From Candidatus Tumulicola sp. (lineage in GTDB: Bacteria; Vulcanimicrobiota; Vulcanimicrobiia; Eremiobacterales; Eremiobacteraceae): a DNA stretch of 64,000 nucleotides. Each line of letters starts with the position of its first letter. The first letter of the stretch is position 1. The position numbers and the translations under genes are program-made. The notes below the pieces were generated by a model. It made no database searches, was not told the DNA's origin, and saw only the letters and a program-made list of their open reading frames with translations. The stretch covers positions 124,001 to 188,000 of the forward strand of contig DATNNM010000012.1 of the NCBI GenBank assembly GCA_035601835.1, in the 5' to 3' direction. Of the stretch, positions 19,408 through 28,635 are shown piece by piece.

Positions 19408-20715
19408 ATGGGTTATCGGCCCCAAACGCCCCGTTCTGCAAGGAGGTCACCCACGAGAGTCTCTCATCCCACGTTGCGGCGCGTCTCCGTTGCGGAGGCG
19501 CTTGCGGCCATGGATCGATACCCGATCCGCGTCGCCCAGGCCGAATCGGTGGCTCTCGCGCTCGCCGAAGGCAGGATTCTCGCGGAAGACGTCGCCGCGG
19601 CGGAAGATGTGCCGCCTTTTGACCGCTCCCCGCTCGACGGCTTCGCCGTGATCGCCTCAGAGGTGGCATCTGCGACCGCACAGAGCCCGGTGAAACTCGC
19701 GATCGCGGGTGAAGTGCTCATGGGCAAAGCCCCGTCGCAAGCGCTGCGCCCCGGTCAGGCGCTGCGCGTGCCGACCGGCGGCGCATTGCCGGACGGCGCG
19801 ACCGGCATCGTCATGCTCGAGGACACGCGTGAGAGCGGGAGCTATGTCGAGATCCTCGACGGCAGCGACGCCGCTGCGCAAATCGTCGCGCGCGGCAGCG
19901 ACGTCAAGCGCGGGCAGATCTTGTTGGGACGCGCTACGGCGATAAGCCCGGCCGCGGTCGGCATGCTCGCAGGCGCCGGCATCGCGCACGTCAGCGTCTA
20001 CGCGAAACCGGTTGTCTCGCTTCTGGTCAGCGGCGACGAGCTCGTTCCGCCCGGCGACTTCGCACTAGCCCCGGGAGAGATCCGCGACATCAACAGCCAT
20101 TGCTTGAGCGCTGCGCTGCAAGCGATGGGCTTCGAGGTGCGCTTGCACCCGCGAGTAGCCGACGCACGCGAGGCGCTCGCGCGAGGCTTGGTCGACGCGC
20201 TCGCGACGTCCGACGCGGTCGTCATCTCGGGTGGTTCGAGCGTCGGCGACCGGGATTACACGCCGGAGGTCGTGGGCGAAGCAGGCGAGCCCGGCGTCAT
20301 CGTACACGGAGTTCGGGCCAAGCCCGGCCGCCCGACGCTGCTGGCGCTGATCGGCGAGAAGCCCGTCATCGGGCTGCCGGGCAACCCGGTGTCCGCGCTC
20401 GTCATGCTCGAGACCTTGGGCAAACCGGTTTTGTTGCGCATGTTCGACAAACACGACAGCACATTGCCCGTCCGCGCGCGCCTTGCCGAGCCGATCGCTC
20501 GCGACCCGAAAGTCGAGCGACGCGTTCCGGTGAGCTTGACGCAGGCAGCCGACGGTCTGCTGGCCACGCCGCTGTTCGGCACGTCGGCGCAGATGCACAT
20601 CCTGGGCATGGCCGATGCGCTTGTCGCGGTGGCGCAGGGCGAGGGTCGAATCGAAAGCGGCGCGTGGGTCGACGCCATGCCGTTCTCCCGCAGCGGCGGG
20701 ATCAGCAGGGTCTGA
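19408..20715 (+). CDS. moeA: molybdopterin molybdenumtransferase
   Basis: The protein has the MoeA layout: PPFDRSPLDGFAV, then the MoCF-binding domain with VSGDELVPPG, INSHCLSAAL, VVISGGSSVGDRDYTPEV, VRAKPGRPTLLA and GLPGNPVSALVM. It inserts molybdate into adenylylated molybdopterin. The ATG at 19408 is the only canonical start before the conserved region, but it precedes a perfect AAGGAGGT site (19440-19447). The codon 5 bases after that site is an in-frame ACG (19453), so the real start may be ACG 19453 and 15 residues shorter. It sits one base-frame upstream of the metallophosphoesterase gene. Confidence 0.94.
   Translation: MGYRPQTPRSARRSPTRVSHPTLRRVSVAEALAAMDRYPIRVAQAESVALALAEGRILAEDVAAAEDVPPFDRSPLDGFAVIASEVASATAQSPVKLAIAGEVLMGKAPSQALRPGQALRVPTGGALPDGATGIVMLEDTRESGSYVEILDGSDAAAQIVARGSDVKRGQILLGRATAISPAAVGMLAGAGIAHVSVYAKPVVSLLVSGDELVPPGDFALAPGEIRDINSHCLSAALQAMGFEVRLHPRVADAREALARGLVDALATSDAVVISGGSSVGDRDYTPEVVGEAGEPGVIVHGVRAKPGRPTLLALIGEKPVIGLPGNPVSALVMLETLGKPVLLRMFDKHDSTLPVRARLAEPIARDPKVERRVPVSLTQAADGLLATPLFGTSAQMHILGMADALVAVAQGEGRIESGAWVDAMPFSRSGGISRV
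19440..19455 (+). promoter_or_regulatory. perfect Shine-Dalgarno with an ACG codon at start spacing
   Basis: AAGGAGGT (19440-19447) is followed by five bases and then ACG, in frame with moeA. No ATG, GTG or TTG in any frame lies at suitable spacing. The site therefore argues for a rare ACG start or a sequence change from ATG. Confidence 0.5.
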
Positions 20716-20720
20716 CGGGC

Positions 20721-21452
20721 ATGCGCTACGGCATCGTCTCCGATGTGCACTCGAATCACGAAGCGCTCAAGGCGGTGATCCAGGAGCTCGACGAAATCGG
20801 CATCGATAGGCTGCTGTGCCTCGGCGACATCGTCGGCTATGGGCCCAATCCCAACGAGTGCTGCGATCTCTTGCGCGCGCGCGAGTGCCTGGCCATTTCC
20901 GGAAATCACGATGAGGCGGCGGTGTCGGGTTCCGGCGCGAATTTCTTCAACAGCGTCGCCAGAGAGGCGCTGGTCTGGACCCAGGGCGAGCTGACGGCGG
21001 AGAACCGGCACTACCTGTCCCAGCTTCCAAGAGAGCGCCAGTTCGACGGGTTTGACATCGTCCACGGATCGCCGGCTCAGGCCTTCGACTACATCATGGA
21101 CGTGCGCGACGCTAAGCTGGCCTTCGAGTCGGTGTCGAGGCCATTGACCTTCGTGGGTCACAGCCACGTGGCGGAAGTGTACTACCAGGACGCGGCAGGC
21201 GGGACGTTCCAACAAAAATTGGCGCACGGCGGGCGAATCGAAGTGCTTCCCGAATACCGTTATATCATCAACGTGGGCAGCGTCGGCCAGCCCCGCGATC
21301 GCAACCCGCAAGCGTCGTTCGCCTTTTATGACGACGGCGCGCGCGCAGTTGAGATCCGTCGTGTCCAATACGACATCAAGGGCGTCCAGGAGCGCATCCT
21401 GCGCGCCCGTTTGCCGAGACAGCTTGGCGAACGGCTCGCACTGGGCGCTTAG
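20721..21452 (+). CDS. YfcE/MJ0936-type metallophosphoesterase
   Basis: The 243-residue protein has the five calcineurin-like motifs: SDVHSNHEAL, GDIVGYGPNP, GNHDEA, VHGSP and GHSHVA. The two-metal site is complete. The family includes phosphodiesterases and the diadenosine tetraphosphatase-like group; the substrate is unknown. The ATG at 20721 follows the moeA stop by 5 bases. The open frame further upstream is a shadow of moeA. Confidence 0.92.
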   Translation: MRYGIVSDVHSNHEALKAVIQELDEIGIDRLLCLGDIVGYGPNPNECCDLLRARECLAISGNHDEAAVSGSGANFFNSVAREALVWTQGELTAENRHYLSQLPRERQFDGFDIVHGSPAQAFDYIMDVRDAKLAFESVSRPLTFVGHSHVAEVYYQDAAGGTFQQKLAHGGRIEVLPEYRYIINVGSVGQPRDRNPQASFAFYDDGARAVEIRRVQYDIKGVQERILRARLPRQLGERLALGA

Positions 21453-21493
21453 CCGCACTCGGCTCCAAGACCGAACGAACCCGAAAGGATCTA

Positions 21494-22405
21494 ATGAGAG
21501 CGTATCGTGTTGCCTTTGTTCTCGCCGCGCTCGCCCTGCTGTGTGGGCCGGCCGCCGGGCGCGCCCAAGCTGCGACGTCCGATCCCTACACCGATCGCTC
21601 GTTTTTGACGCACGTCAATGACGGCCTCAGCGCGTTTTACACCAAGAGCTTTGTCAAAGCTCAGATCGAGTTCAACGCGGCGCTTGCCATCGCGCCGGCG
21701 GACTCATTCGCGCTGTCGTTCATGAACGCCGCGGTGCGGAACATCGGCGCAGACGCCTTGACGCAGCTGGCCAACCAAGAAGAAGAAGACGCCGCCAAAC
21801 ATCCCAAGGACGCGCTGGCACAGACGCGCCTGGGCTATACCTATTTGTTCATGAGCCAGTTCATCACCGCGCGCGGACCCGACGCCCGCGACGCGCTGGC
21901 CGCTGCGATCGCGAGCGATCCCAACCTCGCCGCAGCGCACGTCGGACTCGGCATCTACCGGCTCGGGGAGAACTCGACCAACCGCGCCAAAGCCGAATTC
22001 CTCGCGGCGCTCGATCGCGCGCCTAAAGATCTGCTCGCGCGCGAATATCTTTCGAGCATCTATCAAGTGGACCTCAAAAACCCCAATCGCGCGCTCGCGT
22101 ATCTGATCGATGTGCCGAACCTGATGCCGAACTATCCCGATGCCTTCTATCACCTCGGCTCGATCATGGACGATCTCGGTCAGTACGACGCGGCCATTAA
22201 GTATCTGAAGACCGCGATCGATCTCGACAAGGGCCACGTCGGTGAAGCCGGGCAATTCGGGCTGCCGCTGCTCGGTCAGGTATATCTCAAGATCCACAAG
22301 ATCGCCGACGCCAAACAGGCCTTCGCCGAAGCGATCGTCTACGGCGAAGCGCCGGATTACTCGAAGGCGCAGCTGGACAAGATCAAACGCGGCGACATCA
22401 AATGA
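21494..22405 (+). CDS. secreted TPR-repeat protein
   Basis: The 303-residue product has a signal peptide (VLAALALLCGPAAGRAQA) and at least five tetratricopeptide-like helical pairs, for example KSFVKAQIEFNAALAIAPAD, DALAQTRLGYTYLFM, NLAAAHVGLGIYRLGE and QYDAAIKYLKTAIDLDKG. TPR proteins are scaffolds; no partner is identified. GAAAGGAT precedes the ATG. Its stop overlaps the thioesterase start (ATGA), beginning a run of five overlapping genes to hpt. Confidence 0.8.
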   Translation: MRAYRVAFVLAALALLCGPAAGRAQAATSDPYTDRSFLTHVNDGLSAFYTKSFVKAQIEFNAALAIAPADSFALSFMNAAVRNIGADALTQLANQEEEDAAKHPKDALAQTRLGYTYLFMSQFITARGPDARDALAAAIASDPNLAAAHVGLGIYRLGENSTNRAKAEFLAALDRAPKDLLAREYLSSIYQVDLKNPNRALAYLIDVPNLMPNYPDAFYHLGSIMDDLGQYDAAIKYLKTAIDLDKGHVGEAGQFGLPLLGQVYLKIHKIADAKQAFAEAIVYGEAPDYSKAQLDKIKRGDIK

Positions 22406-22803
22406 CCGCAGCGGACACGCTGCAAGATGATCGGCGCTGCTTCGCGTGCGGTCCGGACAACCAAACGGGGCTGCAGATGCATTTCGACTACGAGCCGGAC
22501 GTCGCGCGCTGCCGCGTGGTGCCAAATCCGAATTTCTCCGGCTGGTCCGACATGCTCCACGGCGGCGTGGTGGCCACACTCTTGGACGAAGCGATGGCGC
22601 ACGCGGCGATCGCAGCGGGCGTGCGCGCGGTGACCGCGCGGCTTGAAGTGCGCTTTCGCAAAGCGGTCCCGATCGGCGCGCCGCTCGTGCTCGAAGGGAA
22701 GATCGTTGGCCGGCGCGGGAAGATGCTCGATGCCGTTGCCAGGCTGTCCGGAGAAGACGGCACGCTGTACGCCGAAGGCAGCTCGCGCTTCATCTCGCAA
22801 TGA
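22402..22803 (+). CDS. PaaI-like hotdog-fold thioesterase
   Basis: The 133-residue product has the acyl-CoA thioesterase pattern: RCFACGPDNQTGLQMHF, then SDMLHGGVVATLLDEAMAHAA, in which the HGG and the catalytic acid on the following helix lie, then ARLEVRFRKAVPIGAPLVLEG. It probably hydrolyses a small acyl-CoA thioester. It overlaps both neighbours by 4 bases. Confidence 0.87.
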   Translation: MTAADTLQDDRRCFACGPDNQTGLQMHFDYEPDVARCRVVPNPNFSGWSDMLHGGVVATLLDEAMAHAAIAAGVRAVTARLEVRFRKAVPIGAPLVLEGKIVGRRGKMLDAVARLSGEDGTLYAEGSSRFISQ

Positions 22804-23282
22804 AGCGAGCGTCCGGCGCGGCGGGGGACGGCGTCAAGCAGATCAGCAGCAACCGGAAAGCCTTCCACGACTACCACATCACCGACAAGCTCGAGGCCGG
22901 GCTCGTGCTGACCGGCACCGAAGTCAAGAGCCTGCGCGTCAACGGCTGCTCGTTGACGGATGGCTTCGTTCGGGTTCGGGGGCGCGAGGCTTGGCTCGTC
23001 AACGTGCAGATTCCGGCCTACGGACAGGGAACGTTCTTTTCGCAGCACGAGCCGCGGCGCGATCGGAAGCTCCTGTTGCACGGCCGCGAGATCCAGCGGC
23101 TGGTGGGCACGTTGCAGGAAAAGGGCCTGACGCTCGTGCCGCTGCGCGCCTACTTCAAGCGCGGGCGCGCCAAGGTCGAACTTGGACTGGGACGTGGCAA
23201 ACGACAATATGACAAGCGCGAGACGATCAAACAGCGAGAAGCGGAGCGCGAAGTCGCGCGCTTCGCGCGTCGCGGATCGTGA
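22800..23282 (+). CDS. smpB: SsrA-binding protein
   Basis: The 160-residue basic protein matches SmpB: ISSNRKAFHDYHITDKLEAGLVLTGTEVKSLR, GRGKRQYDKRETIKQREAEREVAR at the C-terminus. It binds tmRNA and rescues stalled ribosomes. The tmRNA gene is not in this window. Start ATGA overlaps the thioesterase stop, and its tail overlaps the tilS start region. Confidence 0.97.
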   Translation: MKRASGAAGDGVKQISSNRKAFHDYHITDKLEAGLVLTGTEVKSLRVNGCSLTDGFVRVRGREAWLVNVQIPAYGQGTFFSQHEPRRDRKLLLHGREIQRLVGTLQEKGLTLVPLRAYFKRGRAKVELGLGRGKRQYDKRETIKQREAEREVARFARRGS

Positions 23283-24678
23283 CGCGCTCGTGGCCGTGGC
23301 CGCGCGCGCCGCGCAAGCCTGCGATCTGCTGGGCGTGCCTGAAGACGAACCCCGCCTCCTCGTAGCGTGCTCCGGAGGCTCGGACAGCGGCGCGACGCTG
23401 CTGCTGATCCGGCACGCTCGGGCCAACGCGCAGCTCTTCGCCTGCTACCTGGATCATGGGCTGCGGCCGCCCGCCGACATCAAACGCGACATCGCAGCGG
23501 TGCGCGCGCAAGCCCGCGCCAGCGATGCCCGAGTTCTTGTAGAGCGGCTCCAGCCCGGTGCGGGTCCGAACTCTCCTCGGCACGCCGCGTCGAGCACGTC
23601 GGTGGAAGCGCGCGCGCGCGAATTCCGCTACGAGACGCTCCTGCGCGTGGCGCGTGAGGTCGGCGCGCGTTTCGTGATCACCGGGCACCAGCGCGACGAC
23701 CTGGTCGAATCGACATTACTGGCGTTGACGCGCGGCGCTGGGATCGACGGCGTTGCCGCCATGCGTCCGCGCCGGCGGCTTGGCCGCGGAGTGGATCTGG
23801 TCCGGCCCCTGCTGTGGGCGTCGAAGGAGCAGCTCGAAGCGGTGCTTGCGAGTCGGAACATTCCGCACGCTTTGGACGCCACCAACGCCGATCTTCGCCT
23901 GCGACGCAACAGCGTGCGCGCCCTGCTGCGCGAACTCGAAATGGTCGCGCCCGGCACGTCGGGCGCCATCGCCCGCGGCGCCGCGCTGCTGCGCGAAGAT
24001 CAGGTGCTGCTCCAAGATCTCACCGCGCAAGCATGGCACGTCTGCCGCGCGAACGGCGGGTCTGAACTGTCGGTCGCCAAACTGCGCGCGCTTCCGAGAG
24101 CGATGCTGCGCCGCGTGATCCGCCACGCCGTCCGCGAAGTCCAAGGCAACGCTCGCGATTTTCATTTCAGTCACTGCGACGCCGTCGCGCGCGCGATCCT
24201 CGAACGGCGCGGCGGCAGGTTCCACGCAGGCGCGACGAGCATCGTGCTCTCCGCCGGCCGAATGATGGTCGACTCCAGCGCGCATGTCGCAAGGCCGGCA
24301 GCGCACGAACTGCTCGTGCCAAGCGCGCGAAGTACGAACAAAACGCCGTGGGGAACGTTGAGCCTAACCCACGGTCCGGCGCGCAAGGGTGCGCTGGCGC
24401 TGGACGCCAAGCAGTTTCCGCCGGGCACCAAGCTGCACGTCAGGCTACCTCGCGTAGGCGACAAAGTCGTTCCCGCCGGGCGCAGCCGGCCCGTGCCGCT
24501 CGCGCGCTTCTTGGCCAAGGCCGGCGTTCCCAATCCGCGGCGCGGCGCCGTACCGTTGCTCTGTAAAGGGGACACGATCGTCGCGGTGCTGGGGATGCGC
24601 CCCATGGAGCCCTACACGGCGCGCGCAGGGGGAAAGGTCCTCTCGGTCGCGTTGAACGCCGATAATAGTAAGGAATGA
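23209..24678 (+). CDS. tilS: tRNA(Ile)-lysidine synthase
   Basis: The product (about 489 residues) has the PP-loop ACSGGSDSGATLLLIRHA, YLDHGLRP, RYETLLRVAREVGARFVITGHQRDDLVES, DATNADLRLRRNSVRALL, and C-terminal TilS domains with LHVRLPRVGDKVVPAG. It changes C34 of tRNA-Ile(CAU) to lysidine. The start is uncertain: ATG 23209 lies 74 bases inside smpB, and a GTG at 23290 is possible; neither has a strong ribosome site. Its stop overlaps the hpt start (ATGA). The tilS-hpt-ftsH order is conserved in many bacteria. Confidence 0.93.
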   Translation: MTSARRSNSEKRSAKSRASRVADRDALVAVAARAAQACDLLGVPEDEPRLLVACSGGSDSGATLLLIRHARANAQLFACYLDHGLRPPADIKRDIAAVRAQARASDARVLVERLQPGAGPNSPRHAASSTSVEARAREFRYETLLRVAREVGARFVITGHQRDDLVESTLLALTRGAGIDGVAAMRPRRRLGRGVDLVRPLLWASKEQLEAVLASRNIPHALDATNADLRLRRNSVRALLRELEMVAPGTSGAIARGAALLREDQVLLQDLTAQAWHVCRANGGSELSVAKLRALPRAMLRRVIRHAVREVQGNARDFHFSHCDAVARAILERRGGRFHAGATSIVLSAGRMMVDSSAHVARPAAHELLVPSARSTNKTPWGTLSLTHGPARKGALALDAKQFPPGTKLHVRLPRVGDKVVPAGRSRPVPLARFLAKAGVPNPRRGAVPLLCKGDTIVAVLGMRPMEPYTARAGGKVLSVALNADNSKE

Positions 24679-25223
24679 AACAAGCCCTGACGCGTGACGG
24701 AGAACTAGGCCAAGTCGTCTTCACCGCCGACGATATCCAGCGCGCCATCGCGCGCATGGCCGAACAGATCCGCACCGACTACAAGGGCGAACCGATTCTC
24801 CTCGTGGGCATCCTCAAAGGCGCCGTGCTCTTCAGCGCCGACCTCATGCGGGCGCTCGCCGACTACCCGGTATCGGTCGATTTCATGGTGGTCAGTTCGT
24901 ATGGCACCGGACGCGAGGGAGCAGGCGACGTGCGCCTGCTCAAGGACCTCGATCGCAACCCCGCCGATCAGAACGTGATCATCGTCGAGGACATCGTGGA
25001 CGAAGGCTTGACGCTTGAATACCTGCTCGGCAACCTCAAGAGCCGCGACGTCCGCAGCCTGCGCGCCTGTGCGCTCGTGAACAAGCCCTTTCACCGCAAG
25101 GTCGACGTCCGCGTCGATTATGTGGGATTGGTCGCACCCGACGCCTTCCTGGTAGGGTACGGTTTGGACTACCAAGAACGCTATCGCAATCTTCCATATA
25201 TATGTAAACTTTCGACCTCGTAG
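24675..25223 (+). CDS. hpt: hypoxanthine phosphoribosyltransferase
   Basis: The 182-residue protein has the type I PRTase core, LLVGILKGAVLFSADLMRAL, VDFMVVSSYG and the PRPP loop VIIVEDIVDEGLTL, and ends with VGYGLDYQERYRNLPYI. It salvages hypoxanthine and guanine to IMP and GMP. The PRPP loop reads DEG where D(S/T)G is common, an unusual residue. It sits between tilS and ftsH as in many Gram-positives. Confidence 0.95.
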   Translation: MKQALTRDGELGQVVFTADDIQRAIARMAEQIRTDYKGEPILLVGILKGAVLFSADLMRALADYPVSVDFMVVSSYGTGREGAGDVRLLKDLDRNPADQNVIIVEDIVDEGLTLEYLLGNLKSRDVRSLRACALVNKPFHRKVDVRVDYVGLVAPDAFLVGYGLDYQERYRNLPYICKLSTS

Positions 25224-25241
25224 AAGCGTATAAGTAAGCAA

Positions 25242-27176
25242 ATGGCCAAATTCATCCGAAACGTGCTCATCTGGGTAGGACTGGCGGTGCTGGTCGCCCT
25301 CGCCATTGCCTACTTCAAGCCCAACCAAAGCCCCAAGGCGGTCGACTACACGACCTTCATCCAGCAGATCCAGCGCTCGCCTGAGTCGATCCACGACGTC
25401 GTCATCGGCGCGAACAACGAGGCGCGCGTCAAGATGACCGGTGATGCGGTGGAGACCGTGCAGCTTCCGGCCGGTTCGGCCACGGAGCTCACCGATCTGC
25501 TGCTCAAGAAGAACATCAAGGTGAGCGGCGACGGCAGCCAGGCCAACGCGTGGCCGACCTGGATGATCCTGCTCAATATCTTGCCCGTCATCTTCGTCAT
25601 CATCATCTTCATGGTGCTCATGCGCCAAGCGCAGTCAGGCGGCAGCCAGGCGCTGTCGTTCGGACGCAGCCGCGCCAAGCTGCTCACCGAGAACCGCCCC
25701 AAGGTCACGTTCGCCGACGTCGCCGGCGTTGACGAGGCCAAGCAAGAACTCGCAGAAGTCGTCGAGTTCCTCAAGTATCCGAAGAAGTTCCAGAACCTCG
25801 GCGCGCGCATCCCGAAAGGCCTGCTCCTGCTCGGCCCGCCGGGCAGCGGCAAGACGCTGCTCGCGCGCGCGATCGCAGGCGAAGCCGGCGTGCCGTTCTT
25901 CTCGATCTCCGGTTCGGACTTCGTCGAGATGTTCGTGGGCGTGGGCGCGTCGCGCGTTCGCGACCTGTTCGATCAGGCCAAGAAGAGCGCGCCGTGCATC
26001 GTGTTCATCGACGAGATCGATGCCGTCGGCCGGCAGCGCGGCGCAGGCCTTGGCGGCGGCCACGACGAGCGCGAGCAGACGCTCAATCAGTTGCTGGTGG
26101 AGATGGACGGATTCGATGTCAACACCGGCGTCATTCTCATCGCTGCCACGAACCGGCCGGACGTGCTCGATCCGGCGCTGCTGCGGCCCGGCCGTTTCGA
26201 CCGCCAGGTCGTCGTGGATCGTGCGGATGTGGTCGGACGGGCTCAGATCCTCGGCGTGCACTCGCGCAACAAGCCGCTCGCGCCCGATGTCAAGTTGGAA
26301 ACGCTTGCCCGCCGTACGCCCGGATTCTCCGGCGCGGATCTCGAGAATCTGCTGAACGAAGCCGCGCTGTTGGCAGCGCGCCAGAACAAGACGCAGATCG
26401 ATATGAAAGATTGCGAAGAGGCGATCGATCGCGTCGTGGCCGGACCGGAGCGCAAGAGCCGGATCATGAGCTCGCGCGAAAAAGAGATGGTCGCGTATCA
26501 CGAGAGCGGCCATGCGCTGGTGGCCAAGTTGCTGCCCCACGCCGATCCGCTGCACAAAGTCACAATCATTCCGCGCGGCATGTCGCTTGGCATCACGATG
26601 CAGTTGCCCACCGAAGACCGCTACTTGATGATCAAGGCCGAGATCATCGATCGCATCATGGTGATGTTGGGTGCGCGCGCGGCGGAAGAACTCATCTTCC
26701 ACGAGTCGACGACCGGCGCATACGACGATCTCCAGCGGGCTACCACCTTGGCGCGCAAGATGGTGATGGAGTGGGGGATGAGCGACAAGCTCGGTCCCAT
26801 GGCGCTCGGCAAGAAGCACGAGCAGGTCTTCTTGGGCCGCGACATCATGGAGGAGCGCAACTACTCCGAAGAAGTGGCGAGCCAGATCGATATCGAGGTG
26901 CGCCTGATCATCGACACGTGCTACGCGAATTCGTACCACTTGCTCGAGACGAACATCGATAAGCTGCACCGCCTCGCAGAGGCGTTGCTCGAACGCGAGA
27001 CGGTTGAAGGCGAAGACGTCGACCGTCTGCTGTCCGATGCGCCGCAGCTGGTCGCGCGCAAGACGCCCGAACCGGTCGCGCCCGAAGCCGCCGCGGCGGC
27101 CTCGCAGGCGCCGAAGGAAGAAAAGACCCGCGTCAAGCCGGGTGCGCTGCCCTTCCCTCCACCAGAACCCGCCTGA
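25242..27176 (+). CDS. ftsH: ATP-dependent zinc metalloprotease FtsH
   Basis: The 644-residue membrane protease has two N-terminal membrane segments (about 6-25 and 106-124), a periplasmic domain between them, the AAA module with Walker A GPPGSGKT (about 198), Walker [10 protein letters not shown] and the SRH region RPGRFDRQ, then the zinc motif HESGH (420-424). It degrades membrane and short-lived soluble proteins. Its C-terminus is Ala/Pro-rich. The start ATG at 25242 lies 18 bases past hpt, with a weak ribosome site. Confidence 0.98.
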   Translation: MAKFIRNVLIWVGLAVLVALAIAYFKPNQSPKAVDYTTFIQQIQRSPESIHDVVIGANNEARVKMTGDAVETVQLPAGSATELTDLLLKKNIKVSGDGSQANAWPTWMILLNILPVIFVIIIFMVLMRQAQSGGSQALSFGRSRAKLLTENRPKVTFADVAGVDEAKQELAEVVEFLKYPKKFQNLGARIPKGLLLLGPPGSGKTLLARAIAGEAGVPFFSISGSDFVEMFVGVGASRVRDLFDQAKKSAPCIVFIDEIDAVGRQRGAGLGGGHDEREQTLNQLLVEMDGFDVNTGVILIAATNRPDVLDPALLRPGRFDRQVVVDRADVVGRAQILGVHSRNKPLAPDVKLETLARRTPGFSGADLENLLNEAALLAARQNKTQIDMKDCEEAIDRVVAGPERKSRIMSSREKEMVAYHESGHALVAKLLPHADPLHKVTIIPRGMSLGITMQLPTEDRYLMIKAEIIDRIMVMLGARAAEELIFHESTTGAYDDLQRATTLARKMVMEWGMSDKLGPMALGKKHEQVFLGRDIMEERNYSEEVASQIDIEVRLIIDTCYANSYHLLETNIDKLHRLAEALLERETVEGEDVDRLLSDAPQLVARKTPEPVAPEAAAAASQAPKEEKTRVKPGALPFPPPEPA

Positions 27177-27196
27177 TTCTGAGATTAACGTGAGCA

Positions 27197-27226
27197 ACGG
27201 GCCTTCTACAAGGTCCGCTGCTACAT
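27197..27226 (-). repeat. palindromic element, class D-like (degenerate)
   Basis: CGGGCCTT and AAGGTCCG form imperfect arms, followed by CTGCTACAT. Reversed it opens with ATGTAGCAG, then the arm GCGGACCTT. It occupies the gap between ftsH and the M16-like pair. Confidence 0.6.
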
Positions 27227-27252
27227 CTCGGGCGAAATCAGTCAGTCCGCCT

Positions 27253-28635
27253 ATGTTAAAATCCCTTTTGCTTGCCCCTGTCGCCGCGCTGCTCGCGGCG
27301 ACGTTGTCATCCTCGGCACTCGCGTTGCCGCTCGCCCCGAACGAGACGCAGCTTAGCGACGGCCTCACCGTCGCCGCTCGTCATGCGACCGCTTCTCCCA
27401 CCGTGGCGCTCGAAGCGTGGATCATCTGTCCGTCCAACGGCTACGACGGCGCGAAGCCGGGCATAGCGCGGCTCACCGGTCTGAGCATCGCAAGCACCAA
27501 AGTCGCCGGAGCATCTCTGCGCGACCTCGTGCGGCTCGAGGGCGGGCAGATCAGCGTCTCGATTTTTCCCGGCTCGACGGAGATCGCGATCGTCGCGCCG
27601 GCCTACGCGGCCGATCGCCTCGCCGATGCGCTCGTCGCCCGCGTCTTCCATCCGACCGTTGACGCGGCCGGCTTCCGCGATGCAAAGCTGCGCATGGCAG
27701 AGCAACAATTGCTGGCGTCTGGCAATCCGGCGTTGCTGCTGCGCGATGCGGTGTTCAACACGCTTTTCGTGAACGGGCCGTTTCACGCATCGCCTTTCGG
27801 CACGTCTTCGAGCCTGAAGGCGATGACGGGGGCCGACGTGCAGACCTTTGCGGGCCAAGCCTATCAGCCGGGGAATGCCATCGTGGTCGCGGTCGGCAGC
27901 GTCGACGAGCAGGCATTCCTGCGCAGGATCGCTTCGGCGGCTCCACCGGCGGGATCGGTACCCGCATTCCCAGCCTCGGCGCAGACCTCGCCACCGGCCC
28001 AGCCGACGATGAACGGCTTCGCCGATACGGCCGGTGTGGCGCTCGGCTGGGTAGGGCCGGCGGTCGACGACGAGCGCGCATCGACCGCAATGGATTTCAT
28101 TTCGGACTACCTGACTCGGCCGAGCTACGGGCTCGTGGCCAAGGCGCTGCACACCTCGAATCCAGCCATCGAATTCTCCGGCCAATTCATCACGCTCCGG
28201 GGAGCCGGCGTGTTCTACATGAGCGCCTCCGCGGACAAGCTGCCGGTGCAGCTCACGGCTGACGCGATGCGAGCGGCGATGAAGCCGCTCCTCGACGGCC
28301 CCTTGCCGGGAGCGGAGTTCGCGCGCGCGCTCGATGCGTTCCGCACGCACACGCTTCGCGACGCGCAAACGCCGCAAGAGTTGGCGGACAACTATGGCTG
28401 GTATTTCGCGCAAGGTGCGCCGGCGTACACGCCGAGCGCCATCGACCCCGCGCTTTCGGGCGATTATTTCAAACGCGCCGCCGCGCTCACGCCCGACCTT
28501 ATCTTTCGAACCGCCAAGACCTATCTCGCCGGCGCGCCTGCGACCGTGACCGTCGCGCCTCGGCCGACAAGTCAGACGACTACCGGCGACATGCCGCCGC
28601 AACGCGTGCTGACGCGCGGAGGCAGCATTCGATGA
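27253..28635 (+). CDS. secreted M16 peptidase-like protein lacking the HxxEH zinc motif
   Basis: The 460-residue product has a signal peptide (SLLLAPVAALLAATLSSSALA) and the two-lobed M16 (insulinase/processing-peptidase) pattern, with LSDGLTVAARHA at the start, FYMSASADKL and C-terminal QTPQELADNYGWYFAQG. Where active M16 enzymes carry HxxEH it reads ARLTGLSIAS, so no catalysis is expected. M16 proteins often work as pairs of an active and an inactive member. Here the partner, overlapping by 4 bases, is also inactive. It follows ftsH. Confidence 0.78.
   Translation: MLKSLLLAPVAALLAATLSSSALALPLAPNETQLSDGLTVAARHATASPTVALEAWIICPSNGYDGAKPGIARLTGLSIASTKVAGASLRDLVRLEGGQISVSIFPGSTEIAIVAPAYAADRLADALVARVFHPTVDAAGFRDAKLRMAEQQLLASGNPALLLRDAVFNTLFVNGPFHASPFGTSSSLKAMTGADVQTFAGQAYQPGNAIVVAVGSVDEQAFLRRIASAAPPAGSVPAFPASAQTSPPAQPTMNGFADTAGVALGWVGPAVDDERASTAMDFISDYLTRPSYGLVAKALHTSNPAIEFSGQFITLRGAGVFYMSASADKLPVQLTADAMRAAMKPLLDGPLPGAEFARALDAFRTHTLRDAQTPQELADNYGWYFAQGAPAYTPSAIDPALSGDYFKRAAALTPDLIFRTAKTYLAGAPATVTVAPRPTSQTTTGDMPPQRVLTRGGSIR

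Noticed and set aside
25635-27368. 577-codon open frame antisense to ftsH
   Set aside because: It mirrors the ftsH reading frame in high-GC DNA, its translation is His/Arg/Glu-rich without domains, and ftsH is unambiguous.
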